Both the position numbers and the translations under genes were made by a program. Source: an uncultured Pelagibacteraceae bacterium (GTDB lineage Bacteria > Pseudomonadota > Alphaproteobacteria > Pelagibacterales > Pelagibacteraceae). Taken from it: a stretch of 54,659 nucleotides of DNA. Each line of letters begins with the position of its first letter. Within the stretch, counting starts at the first letter, position 1. Shown here in pieces: positions 37,848 through 51,780 of this stretch. Location of the stretch: assembly GCA_902539145.1 (NCBI GenBank), contig CACBHX010000003.1, positions 1-54,659 of the forward strand, read 5' to 3'. A model generated the notes under the pieces. That model was not told the origin of the DNA. It was given only the letters and a program-made list of their open reading frames with translations, and did not search any database.

Positions 37848-38756
37848 ATGGATTTAAAATCCAAAATTATTTTAATCTACGGACCAACAGCATCAGGAAA
37901 ATCAGAATTCGCAGTAAAACTTGCAAAAAAAATGAGGGGTGAAATTATAAATGCTGATAGTATGCAGGTATATAAAGAGCTTAAAATTTTATCTGCTAGA
38001 CCATCTAAAAAAGATTACAAAAAAATTAAGCATCATTTATACGGATTTCATTCTGTAAAAAAAAATTACTCATCAGGAGAATGGCTTAAAGCTGCGAAAA
38101 AAAAAATTTCTGAAATTAGAAAGAGAAAGAATGTTCCAATAATAGTTGGAGGTACTGGTTTATATTTCAAAACGTTAACTGATGGGATAGTTAATATTCC
38201 GAAAATTCCAATTCAAATAAGAGAAAAAGTTAGGAAATTGAACAGTTCTATGGGTAATAAAATTTTTCTAAAAAAATTAAAAAAACTTGATCCAAAAATT
38301 CAAGATTATGTCAATCCATCTGATACTCAAAGATTAATAAGAGCTTATGAAGTTAAATTATTTACCAAAAAAACATTACTTGAGTGGTTTAAGACAACCA
38401 AATCAATTTTTGAAGATAAAGACTTTTATAAAATTTACATCGACTACCCAAGGGATATTTTAGTAAAAAAGATTCACAATCGTGCTCAAGACATGATCAA
38501 TAAAGGAGCCATTTTAGAGGCTAAAAGATTTTTGAACATGAAAATTTCAAAAAAAAGAACTGCTAGTAAAGCAATAGGTCTGACAGAAATTAAGGAATTT
38601 ATTGATAAAAAAATTGAAATTGATGAGGTTGTAGAGAGAATATCAATAAAGACCAGGCAATATGCCAAAAGACAGGTCACGTGGGGCCGGGGAAACATGG
38701 TTGATTGGAATAAAATCAAGCACAATAGACTTAAAAACTTTCTAAAAAATATTTAG
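37848..38756 (+). CDS. miaA: tRNA dimethylallyltransferase MiaA
   Basis: 302 residues. The P-loop GPTASGKS at 12-19, the NADSMQVYKEL motif that positions A37, GGTGLYFKTLTDG, and the C-terminal RQYAKRQVTWGRG are all MiaA hallmarks. It prenylates A37 in tRNAs reading UNN codons, drawing on DMAPP from the pathway that includes dxs. It closes the hflK-to-miaA gene group; a 54-bp gap with a candidate promoter follows. Confidence 0.96.
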   Translation: MDLKSKIILIYGPTASGKSEFAVKLAKKMRGEIINADSMQVYKELKILSARPSKKDYKKIKHHLYGFHSVKKNYSSGEWLKAAKKKISEIRKRKNVPIIVGGTGLYFKTLTDGIVNIPKIPIQIREKVRKLNSSMGNKIFLKKLKKLDPKIQDYVNPSDTQRLIRAYEVKLFTKKTLLEWFKTTKSIFEDKDFYKIYIDYPRDILVKKIHNRAQDMINKGAILEAKRFLNMKISKKRTASKAIGLTEIKEFIDKKIEIDEVVERISIKTRQYAKRQVTWGRGNMVDWNKIKHNRLKNFLKNI

Positions 38757-38774
38757 ATATTTTTTTACTTTACC

Positions 38775-38804
38775 TTGACCAATTAGCACAACTTCAGCTA
38801 GATT
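38775..38804 (+). promoter_or_regulatory. Candidate promoter of the ilv genes
   Basis: TTGACC and TAGATT with an 18-base spacer. The predicted start coincides with the ilvB ATG at 38811, implying a leaderless transcript; there is also no ribosome site in front of ilvB. No leader peptide or attenuator is visible in the 54-bp gap. Confidence 0.4.
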
Positions 38805-38810
38805 GCTTAA

Positions 38811-40576
38811 ATGTCTAAATTATATTCGGGTGCTGAAATTGTTTTTAAATGTCTTGAGGATCAAGAAGTAGATTTTATTTTTGGTTATCCTGGAGGTGCT
38901 GTTCTTCCAATTTATGACGAATTAAAAAATCACTCTTCAATAAAACATATATTGGTCAGACATGAACAAGGTGCTGGTCATGCAGCTGAAGGCTATGCCA
39001 GATCGTCTGGTAAACCTGGTGTTGTTTTAGTGACTTCAGGGCCTGGAGCCACAAATGTAGTTACAGCTCTAACGGATGCCTATATGGACTCAGTTCCATT
39101 AGTTTGTATTTCGGGACAAGTACCAACTCATTTAATAGGCACCGACGCCTTTCAAGAGTGTGATACGACAGGAATTACCAGACCGTGCACTAAACATAAT
39201 TGGTTAGTAAAAGATATAAAAGATTTATCAAAAACTTTACATGAAGCTTTTAAAGTAGCGACAACTGGAAGACCAGGCCCAGTCTTGGTAGATATCCCAA
39301 AAGATATTCAATTTGCAAAAATTAAATATACGAAACGAAAAAAAGAAAAAAAATCTAATGGAAAGTTGCATAATAATTTTTCTCAAAAAGAAATTAATGA
39401 ACTAGTTGATTTAATTTCAAAGGCTAAAAAACCTGTGGTTTACACAGGTGGCGGTGTAATTAATTCAGGCCCAAAAGCAAGTGAGTCTCTAAGAGAGTTC
39501 GTACGAATGATTGGTTTTCCAATTACGTCAACATTACAAGGTCTAGGAGCCTTTCCTGGAGACGATAGTCAGTTTATTGGAATGCTTGGTATGCATGGAA
39601 CTTATGAAGCAAATAATGCTATGCATGATTGTGATTTATTAATAAATATTGGAGCCAGATTTGATGACAGAATTACTGGAAAGATAGATGAATTTTCTCC
39701 GAAATCTAAAAAAGTTCATATTGATATTGATCCATCTTCAATAAATAAAATAATTAAAGTTGATTTAGCAATCGTGGGTGATGTTAATGAGGTTCTCAAA
39801 GCAGCCGTTAAAACTATTAGTCAAAAAAAAAATGGTTTTAAAAATTCAAATAAACAAAATGTTTCTAAATGGTGGGAAAAAATTGAAAAATGGAGAGAAA
39901 AAGACTCACTCGGTTTTATAAATAGTAAAGAATCTATTAAACCACAGCATGCGGTCCAAAGATTATATGAATTAACAAAAAATCAAGACACATTTATTAC
40001 TACAGAAGTTGGTCAACATCAGATGTGGGCGGCACAACATTATAAATTTAATAAACCAAATAGATGGATGACATCTGGCGGACTTGGGACGATGGGATAT
40101 GGTCTCCCAGCTGCGGTAGGTGTTCAAATTGCACATCCTGATAAGCTTGTTATTGATATTGCTGGAGAAGCATCGGTATTAATGACTATGCAAGAGATGT
40201 CAACAGCAGTTCAGTATAATTTGCCAATTAAAATATTTGTTTTGAATAATCAATATATGGGAATGGTAAGGCAATGGCAGGAATTACTTCATGAAAAAAA
40301 CTATTCTGAAAGTTATTCAGAAGCATTGCCAGACTTTGTAAAATTAGCAGAGGCATATGGGTGTAAAGGAATTAAAGCTGATAATCCAGATGAATTAGAT
40401 CTTAAAATAAATGAAATGTTAGATCATAATGGTCCAGTAATTTTTGATTGCAGGGTTGACCCTAACGAAAATTGCTTTCCGATGATACCATCAGGAAAAC
40501 CTCACAATCAAATGATTTTAGGTCCAAACGATAAAAAAGATAATAAGATTACGGGTAAAGGAAAAGCTTTAGTTTA

Positions 40577-40577
<1 letters not shown>
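38811..40577 (+). CDS. ilvB: Acetolactate synthase large subunit
   Basis: 588 residues. FGYPGGAVLPIYDEL, then RHEQGAGHAAEGYARSSG with catalytic Glu52, GPGATNVVTALTDAYMDSVPLV and a C-terminal TPP domain. The metal-binding motif reads AGEAS where most enzymes have GDAS or GDGS; as I recall GEAS occurs in other alphaproteobacterial enzymes, so activity is still expected. It condenses two pyruvates, or pyruvate with 2-oxobutyrate, for valine, leucine and isoleucine. The stop overlaps the ilvN start by one base (TAATG). Confidence 0.96.
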
Positions 40578-42168
<1,591 letters not shown>

Positions 42169-42206
42169 ATTCTTGTTTCAAATTGGTCTAATTTAGTTGA
42201 TTTATT

Positions 42207-42234
42207 TTGCAATCTAAACGATAGGTTGTATATT
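42207..42234 (+). promoter_or_regulatory. Candidate promoter of leuA and the mre/rod genes
   Basis: TTGCAA (42207-42212) and TATATT (42229-42234) with a 16-base spacer; predicted leader of about 11 bases before the leuA ATG. Since leuA runs into mreB without a gap, this could drive leuA and the whole mreBCD-mrdA-rodA set. Confidence 0.45.
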
Positions 42235-42251
42235 TCCTTAAAGAAAATTTT

Positions 42252-44863
<2,612 letters not shown>

Positions 44864-44866
44864 AAG

Positions 44867-46093
44867 ATGGCCTCTAGCAGAGATGATTTTATAATTGCAA
44901 TTCGTTCTGCTTTTTTAAAAAAAAGCACTCAACAAAAGTTTTCGTTATTAACGTTAGTTTTCATATCTATTTTTATTATTGTTTTATCTAGTTTTGATTT
45001 AAAGTTTATAAGGTATTTAAAGGCAGGAATTAGTGAAGTAGTATACAGATCATCTTTTATTGTTTCAATACCTGAAAACTTTTTAAAAAATACTTTTTTT
45101 GAAATAAGAGAATATTCAACTTTTTTTCAAAATTATAAAATAAATAAAGAAGAACTTAACGAATTAAAGTCTAAAAGTATCTCAGATAAAATAACTCAAT
45201 TTGAAAATGAAGAATTAAAAGAGCTTATCAATAATTATACTTTAAGTTCAGATAAATTATTAGCCAAAATAATTGTTGATCATGATAGCCCATATTTAAA
45301 AAGCATTATTATCAACAAAGGGAGTAAGGATAATATTAAAATTGGCACTAACATTTACGACAGATCATATTTGGTTGGTAGAGTGGTTGAGGTAAATTAT
45401 AAAACCTCAAGAGTTTTATTACTATCTGATCTTAATTCCAATGTACCGGTAACGATAGCGCCGCAAAATGTTCAAGCAATTATAACAGGAACTGGTGAGA
45501 ACTATGGAGAAATAAAATATATTAGAGAGGGTATTTCAAATTTAAATTTAGAGGATAGCATTGTTTATACGTCAGGTACTGGTGCAATTTTTAAAAGCGG
45601 AACTCCTATCGGAAGAGTCGTAGCTGTCACAGGAAGCTCAAACAGATTTAAAGTAGACTTTTATAGCGATTTTAGTCAATTAAAGTATATTTTCGCTGAA
45701 TTAGTTACCAAGACTGAAGTTAAGAATGAAGATCAACAAGTTGAAATAGAAAATTCACAAATAAATAATACTGCAGATACAAAATTACAAATATTAGAAG
45801 ATGAAAAAAAAATTATTGAACAAACAAATTTAAAATTTAAAGAAGAAAATGAATTATTAAAAATCAAAATTAATAATTTAAATAAACAAATTGTAGACTT
45901 TAGAAACGAAGTTTATGATCAGAAACAAATTATTGCACAGTACAATATTGACTTGGATGAAATTGAGTTTTTAAGATTGAATTTGAAATTTGGTCATACA
46001 TGTCGTAAGTCTTTTTTAAATAATGACGGTTTTGAAGTAGGAACTTTAGAATACAAAAGTTGTGTGATGAATAAAGGACAGGCTAATGACTAA
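44867..46093 (+). CDS. mreC: Rod-shape protein MreC with C-terminal coiled-coil extension
   Basis: 408 residues, clearly longer than the roughly 280-370 usual for MreC. One membrane helix (about 24-44) is followed by a coiled coil and the periplasmic beta domain (LAKIIVDHDSPYLKSIIINKGSKDNIKIG... LVGRVVEVNYKTSRVLLLSD... TSGTGAIFKSGTPIGRVVAV). From about residue 285 there is an extra part: an acidic linker, a predicted coiled coil (LQILEDEKKIIEQTNLKFKE...), then a short tail with two Cys. MreC links MreB to PBP2. The ends overlap mreD by eight bases. The core assignment is firm; the extension is unassigned. Confidence 0.93.
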   Translation: MASSRDDFIIAIRSAFLKKSTQQKFSLLTLVFISIFIIVLSSFDLKFIRYLKAGISEVVYRSSFIVSIPENFLKNTFFEIREYSTFFQNYKINKEELNELKSKSISDKITQFENEELKELINNYTLSSDKLLAKIIVDHDSPYLKSIIINKGSKDNIKIGTNIYDRSYLVGRVVEVNYKTSRVLLLSDLNSNVPVTIAPQNVQAIITGTGENYGEIKYIREGISNLNLEDSIVYTSGTGAIFKSGTPIGRVVAVTGSSNRFKVDFYSDFSQLKYIFAELVTKTEVKNEDQQVEIENSQINNTADTKLQILEDEKKIIEQTNLKFKEENELLKIKINNLNKQIVDFRNEVYDQKQIIAQYNIDLDEIEFLRLNLKFGHTCRKSFLNNDGFEVGTLEYKSCVMNKGQAND

Positions 46094-46592
46094 TTTTAAA
46101 CAAAGAGGATTTTACTTTAAATTCTACTCCTTTTTACCAATAATGGTATTATTCATTTCTGTATTAAATGAATTTGACCTAAATTATTTGAAGCTTAAAT
46201 ACTTTTCATTCAATTTTCCTTTTATTCTAATTTTTTTCTTTACTTTAAAAGATTTTAAAAATTTTGATTACCTTTTAGTTTTTTTAGCGGGCTTAGTAAA
46301 TGATACAGTTGTTGGACTGCCCTTAGGAATTAGTAGCTTATCTTACATATTAATCTGTATTGCGACATCTTATTTGAGAAATATTACAATTAGACCTAAT
46401 CCAATAAAAGATTGGTTTTATTTTTTATTAGTAATAGGTTTGATAAATTCAATAAATTATTCAATTTTGACTTTATTTTTTTCATATGATCTTTTACTTT
46501 TAAGTTATCTCGTAAATATTTTTTTTACTTTTATTTTGTACATGTTTTTTGCTTATTTATTTAAATATTATCTAAAAGGTCTAAATGATTAA
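46086..46592 (+). CDS. mreD: Rod-shape protein MreD
   Basis: 168 residues, almost wholly hydrophobic with about five membrane segments. The LVFLAGLVNDTVVGLPLGISSLSYIL block is the conserved MreD motif (usually F..GLxxDxxxGxxLG). It is an inner-membrane elongasome component of unclear mechanism that stabilises MreC-PBP2. It overlaps mreC and mrdA by eight bases each, supporting translational coupling. Confidence 0.92.
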   Translation: MTNFKQRGFYFKFYSFLPIMVLFISVLNEFDLNYLKLKYFSFNFPFILIFFFTLKDFKNFDYLLVFLAGLVNDTVVGLPLGISSLSYILICIATSYLRNITIRPNPIKDWFYFLLVIGLINSINYSILTLFFSYDLLLLSYLVNIFFTFILYMFFAYLFKYYLKGLND

Positions 46593-48459
46593 TTCATCAA
46601 GTGATAACGTAAAAAAATTAAATTCTATTAATCGTAGAATGTTCATAACGGGATCACTAAAGTTTTTTATAATGGTTGGAATTATAAGCAGATTGTTTTT
46701 TCTACAAGTTAAAGAGAACAAAAAATATCTTACACTCTCGGATAAGAACAGAATTAGAGAATGGAAATTAGCTCCTGTTAGAGGTGAGTTTCATGACTAT
46801 TTTGGTAATGTGATAGCCGGTAACTTTGAAGCCTATCAGCTGCACGTGATACCTGAGCAAGTAGAAAATTTCAAATATGTTATTTATAGGCTAAAAGATT
46901 TATTAGAGTTATCTGACACAGAGTTTAAAAAAGTTTTAAAAAAGAAAAAAGAGAGTAAACCTTGGGAAACCCTAATAGTTTCAAATAATTTAAGTTGGGA
47001 AAAATTTTCAAAAATAAATAACCATTTGTATGACTTAAACGGAGTAAAACCTGTTATTTCTATTTCAAGAAATTATCCTTTTAATGAAAATTTTACTCAT
47101 GTTATTGGTTATGTTAGTCAAGCAAATGAACAGGACATTGAAAATACAGAGCTAATAAAAAAAAATTTCGTACCTGGTCTTAAAGTTGGGAAAATTGGAT
47201 TAGAAAAATCTTTTGAGGAAAAATTAATTGGAACTAATGATATCGAGAGATATGAAGTAAACGCTTATGGTAGAAGAATAAGTCAGCTTGAGTTTCAAAA
47301 AGGTAAAAAAGGTCAAACCCTAAAACTCACAGTTGATACAGAAATTCAAAAATTAGCAAACGAACTATTGAAAGATAAAGCAGGATCTATATGTGTAATG
47401 GATATATTTACTGGTGAGGTTATTGCCATGCACTCATCTCCCTCATTTGATCCAAATTTGTTTGTTTTCGGTATTAGTCAAGATAATTGGCAAATAATCC
47501 GTAATGATCCAATGAAACCACTATTGAACAAAACTTTGCAAGGTAGATATTCTCCAGGTTCAACATTGAAACCAATTGTAGCCTTATCTGCCTTAGAAAA
47601 TGGAATTATAAATACAAACTTTACTGTCAGATGTACTGGAAAAACTGAATTGTATGATCAAACTTATCATTGTTGGAAAAAAGAAGGTCATGGATATGTT
47701 AGCCTTAGAAATGCTATGAAGATGTCATGTGATACTTATTTTTATGAGATAGCGAGGAAACTTGGAGTAGATAAGTTAAGCGAAACAGCAAAAAAATTTG
47801 GATTAGGAAAAAAAGTTTTTGATAACTTATTCGAAATTGAAAAAGATGGATTGATTCCAAATACTCAATGGAAAAAAAATGCTTTAGGTAAAGGGTGGTT
47901 ATTAGGAGAAACAATAATTACTGGAATTGGCCAGGGATATATTCAAACTACACCAATACAATTATGCCTAATGACAGCACAAATTGCTAATGGTGGATAT
48001 AAAATATATCCAAAAATAGTCATAGATGATAAAGATAAAATAAAGCCAAGTGATTATTACACGCCTCTTTATAAAAATTCTAGAAATATAAAAATTATTC
48101 AAGATGCAATGTTTGGTTCTACGAATGAAGTAATGGGAACTTCTTATCGATCAAGAATTGATAATCCAAAATATCAATTTGCTGGTAAAACAGGTACAGC
48201 TCAGGTTAAAAAAATTACTGAGAGAGAAAGAGAATTAGATTTAAAAACTTCTGAAATTCCTTATGAACAAAGAGATCATGCTTTATATATCGCTTATGGT
48301 CCCTATGTTAATCCAAGATACGCGTTAAGTATTGTTGTGGAGCATGGTGGTAATGGAAGCACAACCGCTGCTCCAATGGCAAAGAGGTTATTCAAACTTA
48401 TTATTGATCGACATGAAATGAGACAATCAATTAATCAAAAAAAATATTTGGAGATTTAG
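46585..48459 (+). CDS. mrdA: Penicillin-binding protein 2 (elongation transpeptidase)
   Basis: 624 residues. One N-terminal membrane helix (about 19-40), the non-penicillin-binding pedestal domain (APVRGEFHDYFGNVIAGN...), then the transpeptidase with SPGSTLK (Ser326, Lys329), MSCDTYFYE as the SxN-like motif (Ser-Cys-Asp) and AGKTGTAQV. It cross-links peptidoglycan during elongation with RodA. The Asp in the SxN position also occurs in other PBP2 proteins. The gene overlaps mreD by eight bases and touches rodA with no gap. Confidence 0.97.
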   Translation: MINSSSDNVKKLNSINRRMFITGSLKFFIMVGIISRLFFLQVKENKKYLTLSDKNRIREWKLAPVRGEFHDYFGNVIAGNFEAYQLHVIPEQVENFKYVIYRLKDLLELSDTEFKKVLKKKKESKPWETLIVSNNLSWEKFSKINNHLYDLNGVKPVISISRNYPFNENFTHVIGYVSQANEQDIENTELIKKNFVPGLKVGKIGLEKSFEEKLIGTNDIERYEVNAYGRRISQLEFQKGKKGQTLKLTVDTEIQKLANELLKDKAGSICVMDIFTGEVIAMHSSPSFDPNLFVFGISQDNWQIIRNDPMKPLLNKTLQGRYSPGSTLKPIVALSALENGIINTNFTVRCTGKTELYDQTYHCWKKEGHGYVSLRNAMKMSCDTYFYEIARKLGVDKLSETAKKFGLGKKVFDNLFEIEKDGLIPNTQWKKNALGKGWLLGETIITGIGQGYIQTTPIQLCLMTAQIANGGYKIYPKIVIDDKDKIKPSDYYTPLYKNSRNIKIIQDAMFGSTNEVMGTSYRSRIDNPKYQFAGKTGTAQVKKITERERELDLKTSEIPYEQRDHALYIAYGPYVNPRYALSIVVEHGGNGSTTAAPMAKRLFKLIIDRHEMRQSINQKKYLEI

Positions 48460-49587
48460 ATGTATCAACATACCAGATTAACAAATAACAATTTTACTTT
48501 TTTTCAAAAATTTAGAAATTTTGATTATATTTTACTAATTTGTATTTTATTACTCGGTTTTATTAGTTTAGCAACTATGTACTCGACAGATGGTGGAAAG
48601 ATTTTGTTTCATACAAAAAGTCATTTTATAAAGTTAATGGTTTTTACAATGATGATGCTTTTTATTTCATTTATTAATATAAAATTTTGGTTTTCTATTG
48701 GCTATCTATCTTACATAGTCGTGGTGAGCTTATTAGTATGGACCTATTTTTTTGGAATAACATCTTCAGGGTCAAAAAGATGGATGGACTTATATTTTAT
48801 AAATTTACAACCATCAGAACTTATGAAAATTTTTATAATTTTGTGTCTGGCAAAGTACTTTCATAGGATGAAATTAGAGAATGTTAATTCCGTCTATACA
48901 ATTTTAACCTCACTCATAATAATTTTATTACCTATGGGTCTTGTGATAGTTCAACCTGATTTGGGTACTTCAGTACTAATAGCTGTTAGCGGAGTAGCTG
49001 TTTTGTGGTTTGCAGGAATTAATCACAAATATTTTATTTATACTATGTTAGGTTTTGTAATTTCGTTACCATTTGTAATAGCATTTTTAAAACCTTATCA
49101 AAAGTTGAGGGTTTTAACTTTTTTAAATCCAGATAAAGATCCTCTTGGTGCGGGTTATCAGATTATTCAATCCAAAATTGCGGTTGGATCTGGAGGTATT
49201 TTTGGAAAAGGGTTTTTAAAAGGGACTCAAAGTTATTTGGAATTTTTGCCAGAAAAGCATACTGACTTTATTTTTACTCTTTTTTCAGAGGAGTTCGGCT
49301 TTGTTGGTTCAGTGGTTCTGCTTGTAATTTATATTATTATAATTTACCGCATAATTGCTATTGGAGCTAATTCTAGAAGTTATTTTGCTAAACTTTTTTG
49401 TTATGGTTTTGGAGCCGCTATTTTTGTTTTTATTACAATAAATATGAGCATGGTTCTAGGCTTGCTACCTATAGTTGGATCTCCATTGCCAATAATGTCT
49501 TATGGAGGCTCTTCAATGTTAGCTACCATGATTGGTTTTGGAATAGTAATGAGTGCGAGGGTACACAGCCAACAATTAATCGCCTAA
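48460..49587 (+). CDS. rodA: Peptidoglycan glycosyltransferase RodA
   Basis: 375 residues, SEDS family with about ten membrane segments. Conserved parts are SSGSKRWMDLYFINLQPSELMKI, VIVQPDLGTSVLIAVSGVAVLWFAG with the catalytic Asp in QPDLGT, LLGAGYQIIQSKIAVGSGGIFGKGF and LPIVGSPLPIMSYGGSSML. It polymerises glycan strands in complex with PBP2. It begins immediately after the mrdA stop (TAGATG) and ends the mre/rod operon. Confidence 0.96.
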   Translation: MYQHTRLTNNNFTFFQKFRNFDYILLICILLLGFISLATMYSTDGGKILFHTKSHFIKLMVFTMMMLFISFINIKFWFSIGYLSYIVVVSLLVWTYFFGITSSGSKRWMDLYFINLQPSELMKIFIILCLAKYFHRMKLENVNSVYTILTSLIIILLPMGLVIVQPDLGTSVLIAVSGVAVLWFAGINHKYFIYTMLGFVISLPFVIAFLKPYQKLRVLTFLNPDKDPLGAGYQIIQSKIAVGSGGIFGKGFLKGTQSYLEFLPEKHTDFIFTLFSEEFGFVGSVVLLVIYIIIIYRIIAIGANSRSYFAKLFCYGFGAAIFVFITINMSMVLGLLPIVGSPLPIMSYGGSSMLATMIGFGIVMSARVHSQQLIA

Positions 49588-49594
49588 GTATAAT

Positions 49595-49623
49595 TTGTCG
49601 CTTAAATTTTTTCAGAGAATAAT
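49595..49623 (+). promoter_or_regulatory. Candidate promoter of the dadA-like gene cluster
   Basis: TTGTCG (49595-49600) and AATAAT (49618-49623) with a 17-base spacer in the 50-bp gap after rodA. The leader would be about eight bases. It fits a separate transcription unit starting at the FAD-dependent oxidoreductase. Confidence 0.4.
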
Positions 49624-49637
49624 TGTATATTTTTTCA

Positions 49638-50879
49638 ATGAATAAAAATTTAAATATAGGTGTTGTTGGTGCTGGTATTCAAGGTATTTCCAATGCTCTA
49701 TTTTTACAAAAAAAAGGTTTCAAAGTAACAATATTTGATCGAGAAAAACCTGGTAGTCCTGTCGCCTCATATGGCAATGCTGGTCACTTTTCACCATACG
49801 CATCCTTATCGTTGAATAGAACAGATATTTTAATGGATGTTCCCGCTATGTTATTAAGTTCAACAGGTCCTTTAGCTTTAAAATGGAATTATGTACCAAA
49901 AATGATTCCTTGGTTTTTAAAATTTATTTTTAATACGACTGAAAGTAAAATGATGCATACTGCAAAAAATATGCACCAAATTTTAGACTTAGCTCTTCCC
50001 GCTTATGATGAATTATTTGAAGAAATTAATCTAGAAAACTTAGTTGAAAATAAAGGAATTCTTTACGTTTGGAATGATAAAAATCTAAAAAGTAGAGAAC
50101 TAGAAATCAGAGTAAGAGAAGAGTTAGGTGTTAAACAACAACTGGTAGATAAAAAAGATATACATGATTTAGAACCGAATCTTAAAAAATTTTATCATGC
50201 GGGAGTTTATTATCCATACGCAAGACATGCCAGAAACCCAAAAAAGATTTTATTAAAACTTTTTGAACTTTTTTTAAAAAAAGGTGGGAAATTTGAAAAT
50301 AAGAATATTTTAAACATTAATTTTGAGGGAGAGAGCCCTGTTTTGCTGAGTGAAAATGAAAGTTTTGGCTGTGATAAGATTGTAATAACTTGTGGCGCTT
50401 TTTCTAAGAAACTAACTGATAAATTGGATGAAAAAATTCCATTAGATACAGAGAGAGGTTACCACGTTCATTTTAAAGATTGTGATCATCTTTTAAGTAG
50501 ACCAGTCATATTTCATAATAGAGGTTTCGGTATAACGCCAATGGAACAAGGCCTAAGAGTAGTTGGAACTGTAGAATTTGGTGGTTTAGATAATCCCGCC
50601 TCAAAATCAAGAATAAATAATTTAATTAATAATGCAAAATATATGTTGGGGGACCTTCCTGAGCATGAGGATGAGTGGTTAGGCTTCAGGCCAACATTGC
50701 CAGATTTTTTGCCAGTAATGGGTCCATCTAAAAATTATAAAAACGTGTTTTATTGTTTTGGACATCATCATTTGGGATGGACATTAGGTCCAATATCTGG
50801 AAAGATAGTCTCTGGAATGATAGCAAAAGAAAATACAAATTTAAACTTAGATCCTTATAGTTCGAGAAGATTTTCTTGA
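49638..50879 (+). CDS. FAD-dependent D-amino-acid dehydrogenase-like oxidoreductase (DadA family)
   Basis: 413 residues from the ATG at 49638; an in-frame TTG at 49623 is less likely. N-terminal FAD-binding fold IGVVGAGIQGISNALFLQKKGFKVTIFDRE with GAGIQG at 11-16, SYGNAGHFSPYA as the DadA-type flavin contact, and C-terminal GFRPTLPDFLPVMGPS... FYCFGHHHLGWTLGP. Family members oxidise D-amino acids (or related secondary amines) to 2-oxo acids, passing electrons to the respiratory chain. It heads a four-gene set with an EamA transporter, a D-2-hydroxyacid dehydrogenase and a deacetylase. Its exact substrate is not known. Confidence 0.88.
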   Translation: MNKNLNIGVVGAGIQGISNALFLQKKGFKVTIFDREKPGSPVASYGNAGHFSPYASLSLNRTDILMDVPAMLLSSTGPLALKWNYVPKMIPWFLKFIFNTTESKMMHTAKNMHQILDLALPAYDELFEEINLENLVENKGILYVWNDKNLKSRELEIRVREELGVKQQLVDKKDIHDLEPNLKKFYHAGVYYPYARHARNPKKILLKLFELFLKKGGKFENKNILNINFEGESPVLLSENESFGCDKIVITCGAFSKKLTDKLDEKIPLDTERGYHVHFKDCDHLLSRPVIFHNRGFGITPMEQGLRVVGTVEFGGLDNPASKSRINNLINNAKYMLGDLPEHEDEWLGFRPTLPDFLPVMGPSKNYKNVFYCFGHHHLGWTLGPISGKIVSGMIAKENTNLNLDPYSSRRFS

Positions 50880-50883
50880 TTTC

Positions 50884-51780
50884 GTGTCTAATAAAAACTA
50901 TTTAGCATATCTATTTTTAGTGCTTGCAACATTTTGTTGGTCAGGCAATTTTATAGTTGGAAAATTTGCAACATTATTTGAAATCCCTCCTTTAACTTTA
51001 AATGTTTTTAGGTGGATTTCTGTTTGGTTTATTCTAATACCTTTTACCTACAAAGAAATTTTCAAAAATCTATCCTATATAAAAAAAAATTGGCTTGTAA
51101 TTAGTTTTATGGGAGTAATTACAATAAGCACATTTAATTCTGTAGTTTATCTTGCTCTTAATTATACACAAGTAATTAATGCTGTGCTTATGCTTTCGGC
51201 TATTCCTGCAGCGACGATTGTTCTTTCATCACTAATGAAAATAGAAAAAACAAATATTTTCCAATTAATTGGATTATTAATTTCTATAGCTGGAATTGGC
51301 TCAATAATTTCTAACGGAGATTTTCAAAAGATAATTTCTCTAGATTTTAATAAAGGTGATATATTGATGTTGGTTTGTGTAATTACCTGGTCTCTTTATT
51401 CAACTTTACTAAAAAAAAATAAATTTAAATTTTCACAATTTACATTGATACAATTAATGGTTTCTGTAGGGATACTGTTTTTAATTCCGCAATTTTTTTA
51501 TGAAAAATCTATCGGTCTTGAATTAAATTTAGATAAAAATTTTTTTTTAATATTAACTTATGTAGCAATTTTTCCAGCTATAGCTGCTTATTATTTTTGG
51601 CAAAAAGGTATTGAGTTAATTGGTCCAAATCGAGCCTCTATGTTTATTCAATTAATGCCGTTATTTAGTGCCATTATGGCAATTATTATTTTCAAAGAAA
51701 AATTTGAAATGTATCATTTTGTAGGAGCATTTTTCATATTGTCTGGCATTTATTTATCTAATAAAAAAGTTCATGCTTAA
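50884..51780 (+). CDS. EamA/DMT-family transporter
   Basis: 298 residues with ten hydrophobic segments in two EamA repeats (AYLFLVLATFCWSGNFIVGKF in the first; GDILMLVCVITWSLYSTLLKKN in the second, with a closing GAFFILSGIYLSNKK). Such proteins export or import amino acids and other metabolites. The start is a GTG at 50884, four bases after the dadA-like gene. The end overlaps the next gene by eight bases, so it probably serves the substrate or product of the neighbouring enzymes. Confidence 0.9.
   Translation: MSNKNYLAYLFLVLATFCWSGNFIVGKFATLFEIPPLTLNVFRWISVWFILIPFTYKEIFKNLSYIKKNWLVISFMGVITISTFNSVVYLALNYTQVINAVLMLSAIPAATIVLSSLMKIEKTNIFQLIGLLISIAGIGSIISNGDFQKIISLDFNKGDILMLVCVITWSLYSTLLKKNKFKFSQFTLIQLMVSVGILFLIPQFFYEKSIGLELNLDKNFFLILTYVAIFPAIAAYYFWQKGIELIGPNRASMFIQLMPLFSAIMAIIIFKEKFEMYHFVGAFFILSGIYLSNKKVHA

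Noticed and set aside
42169-42251. Attenuator or leader peptide before leuA
   Set aside because: No short open frame with Leu-rich codons and no alternative hairpins with T tract; only promoter-like hexamers are visible.
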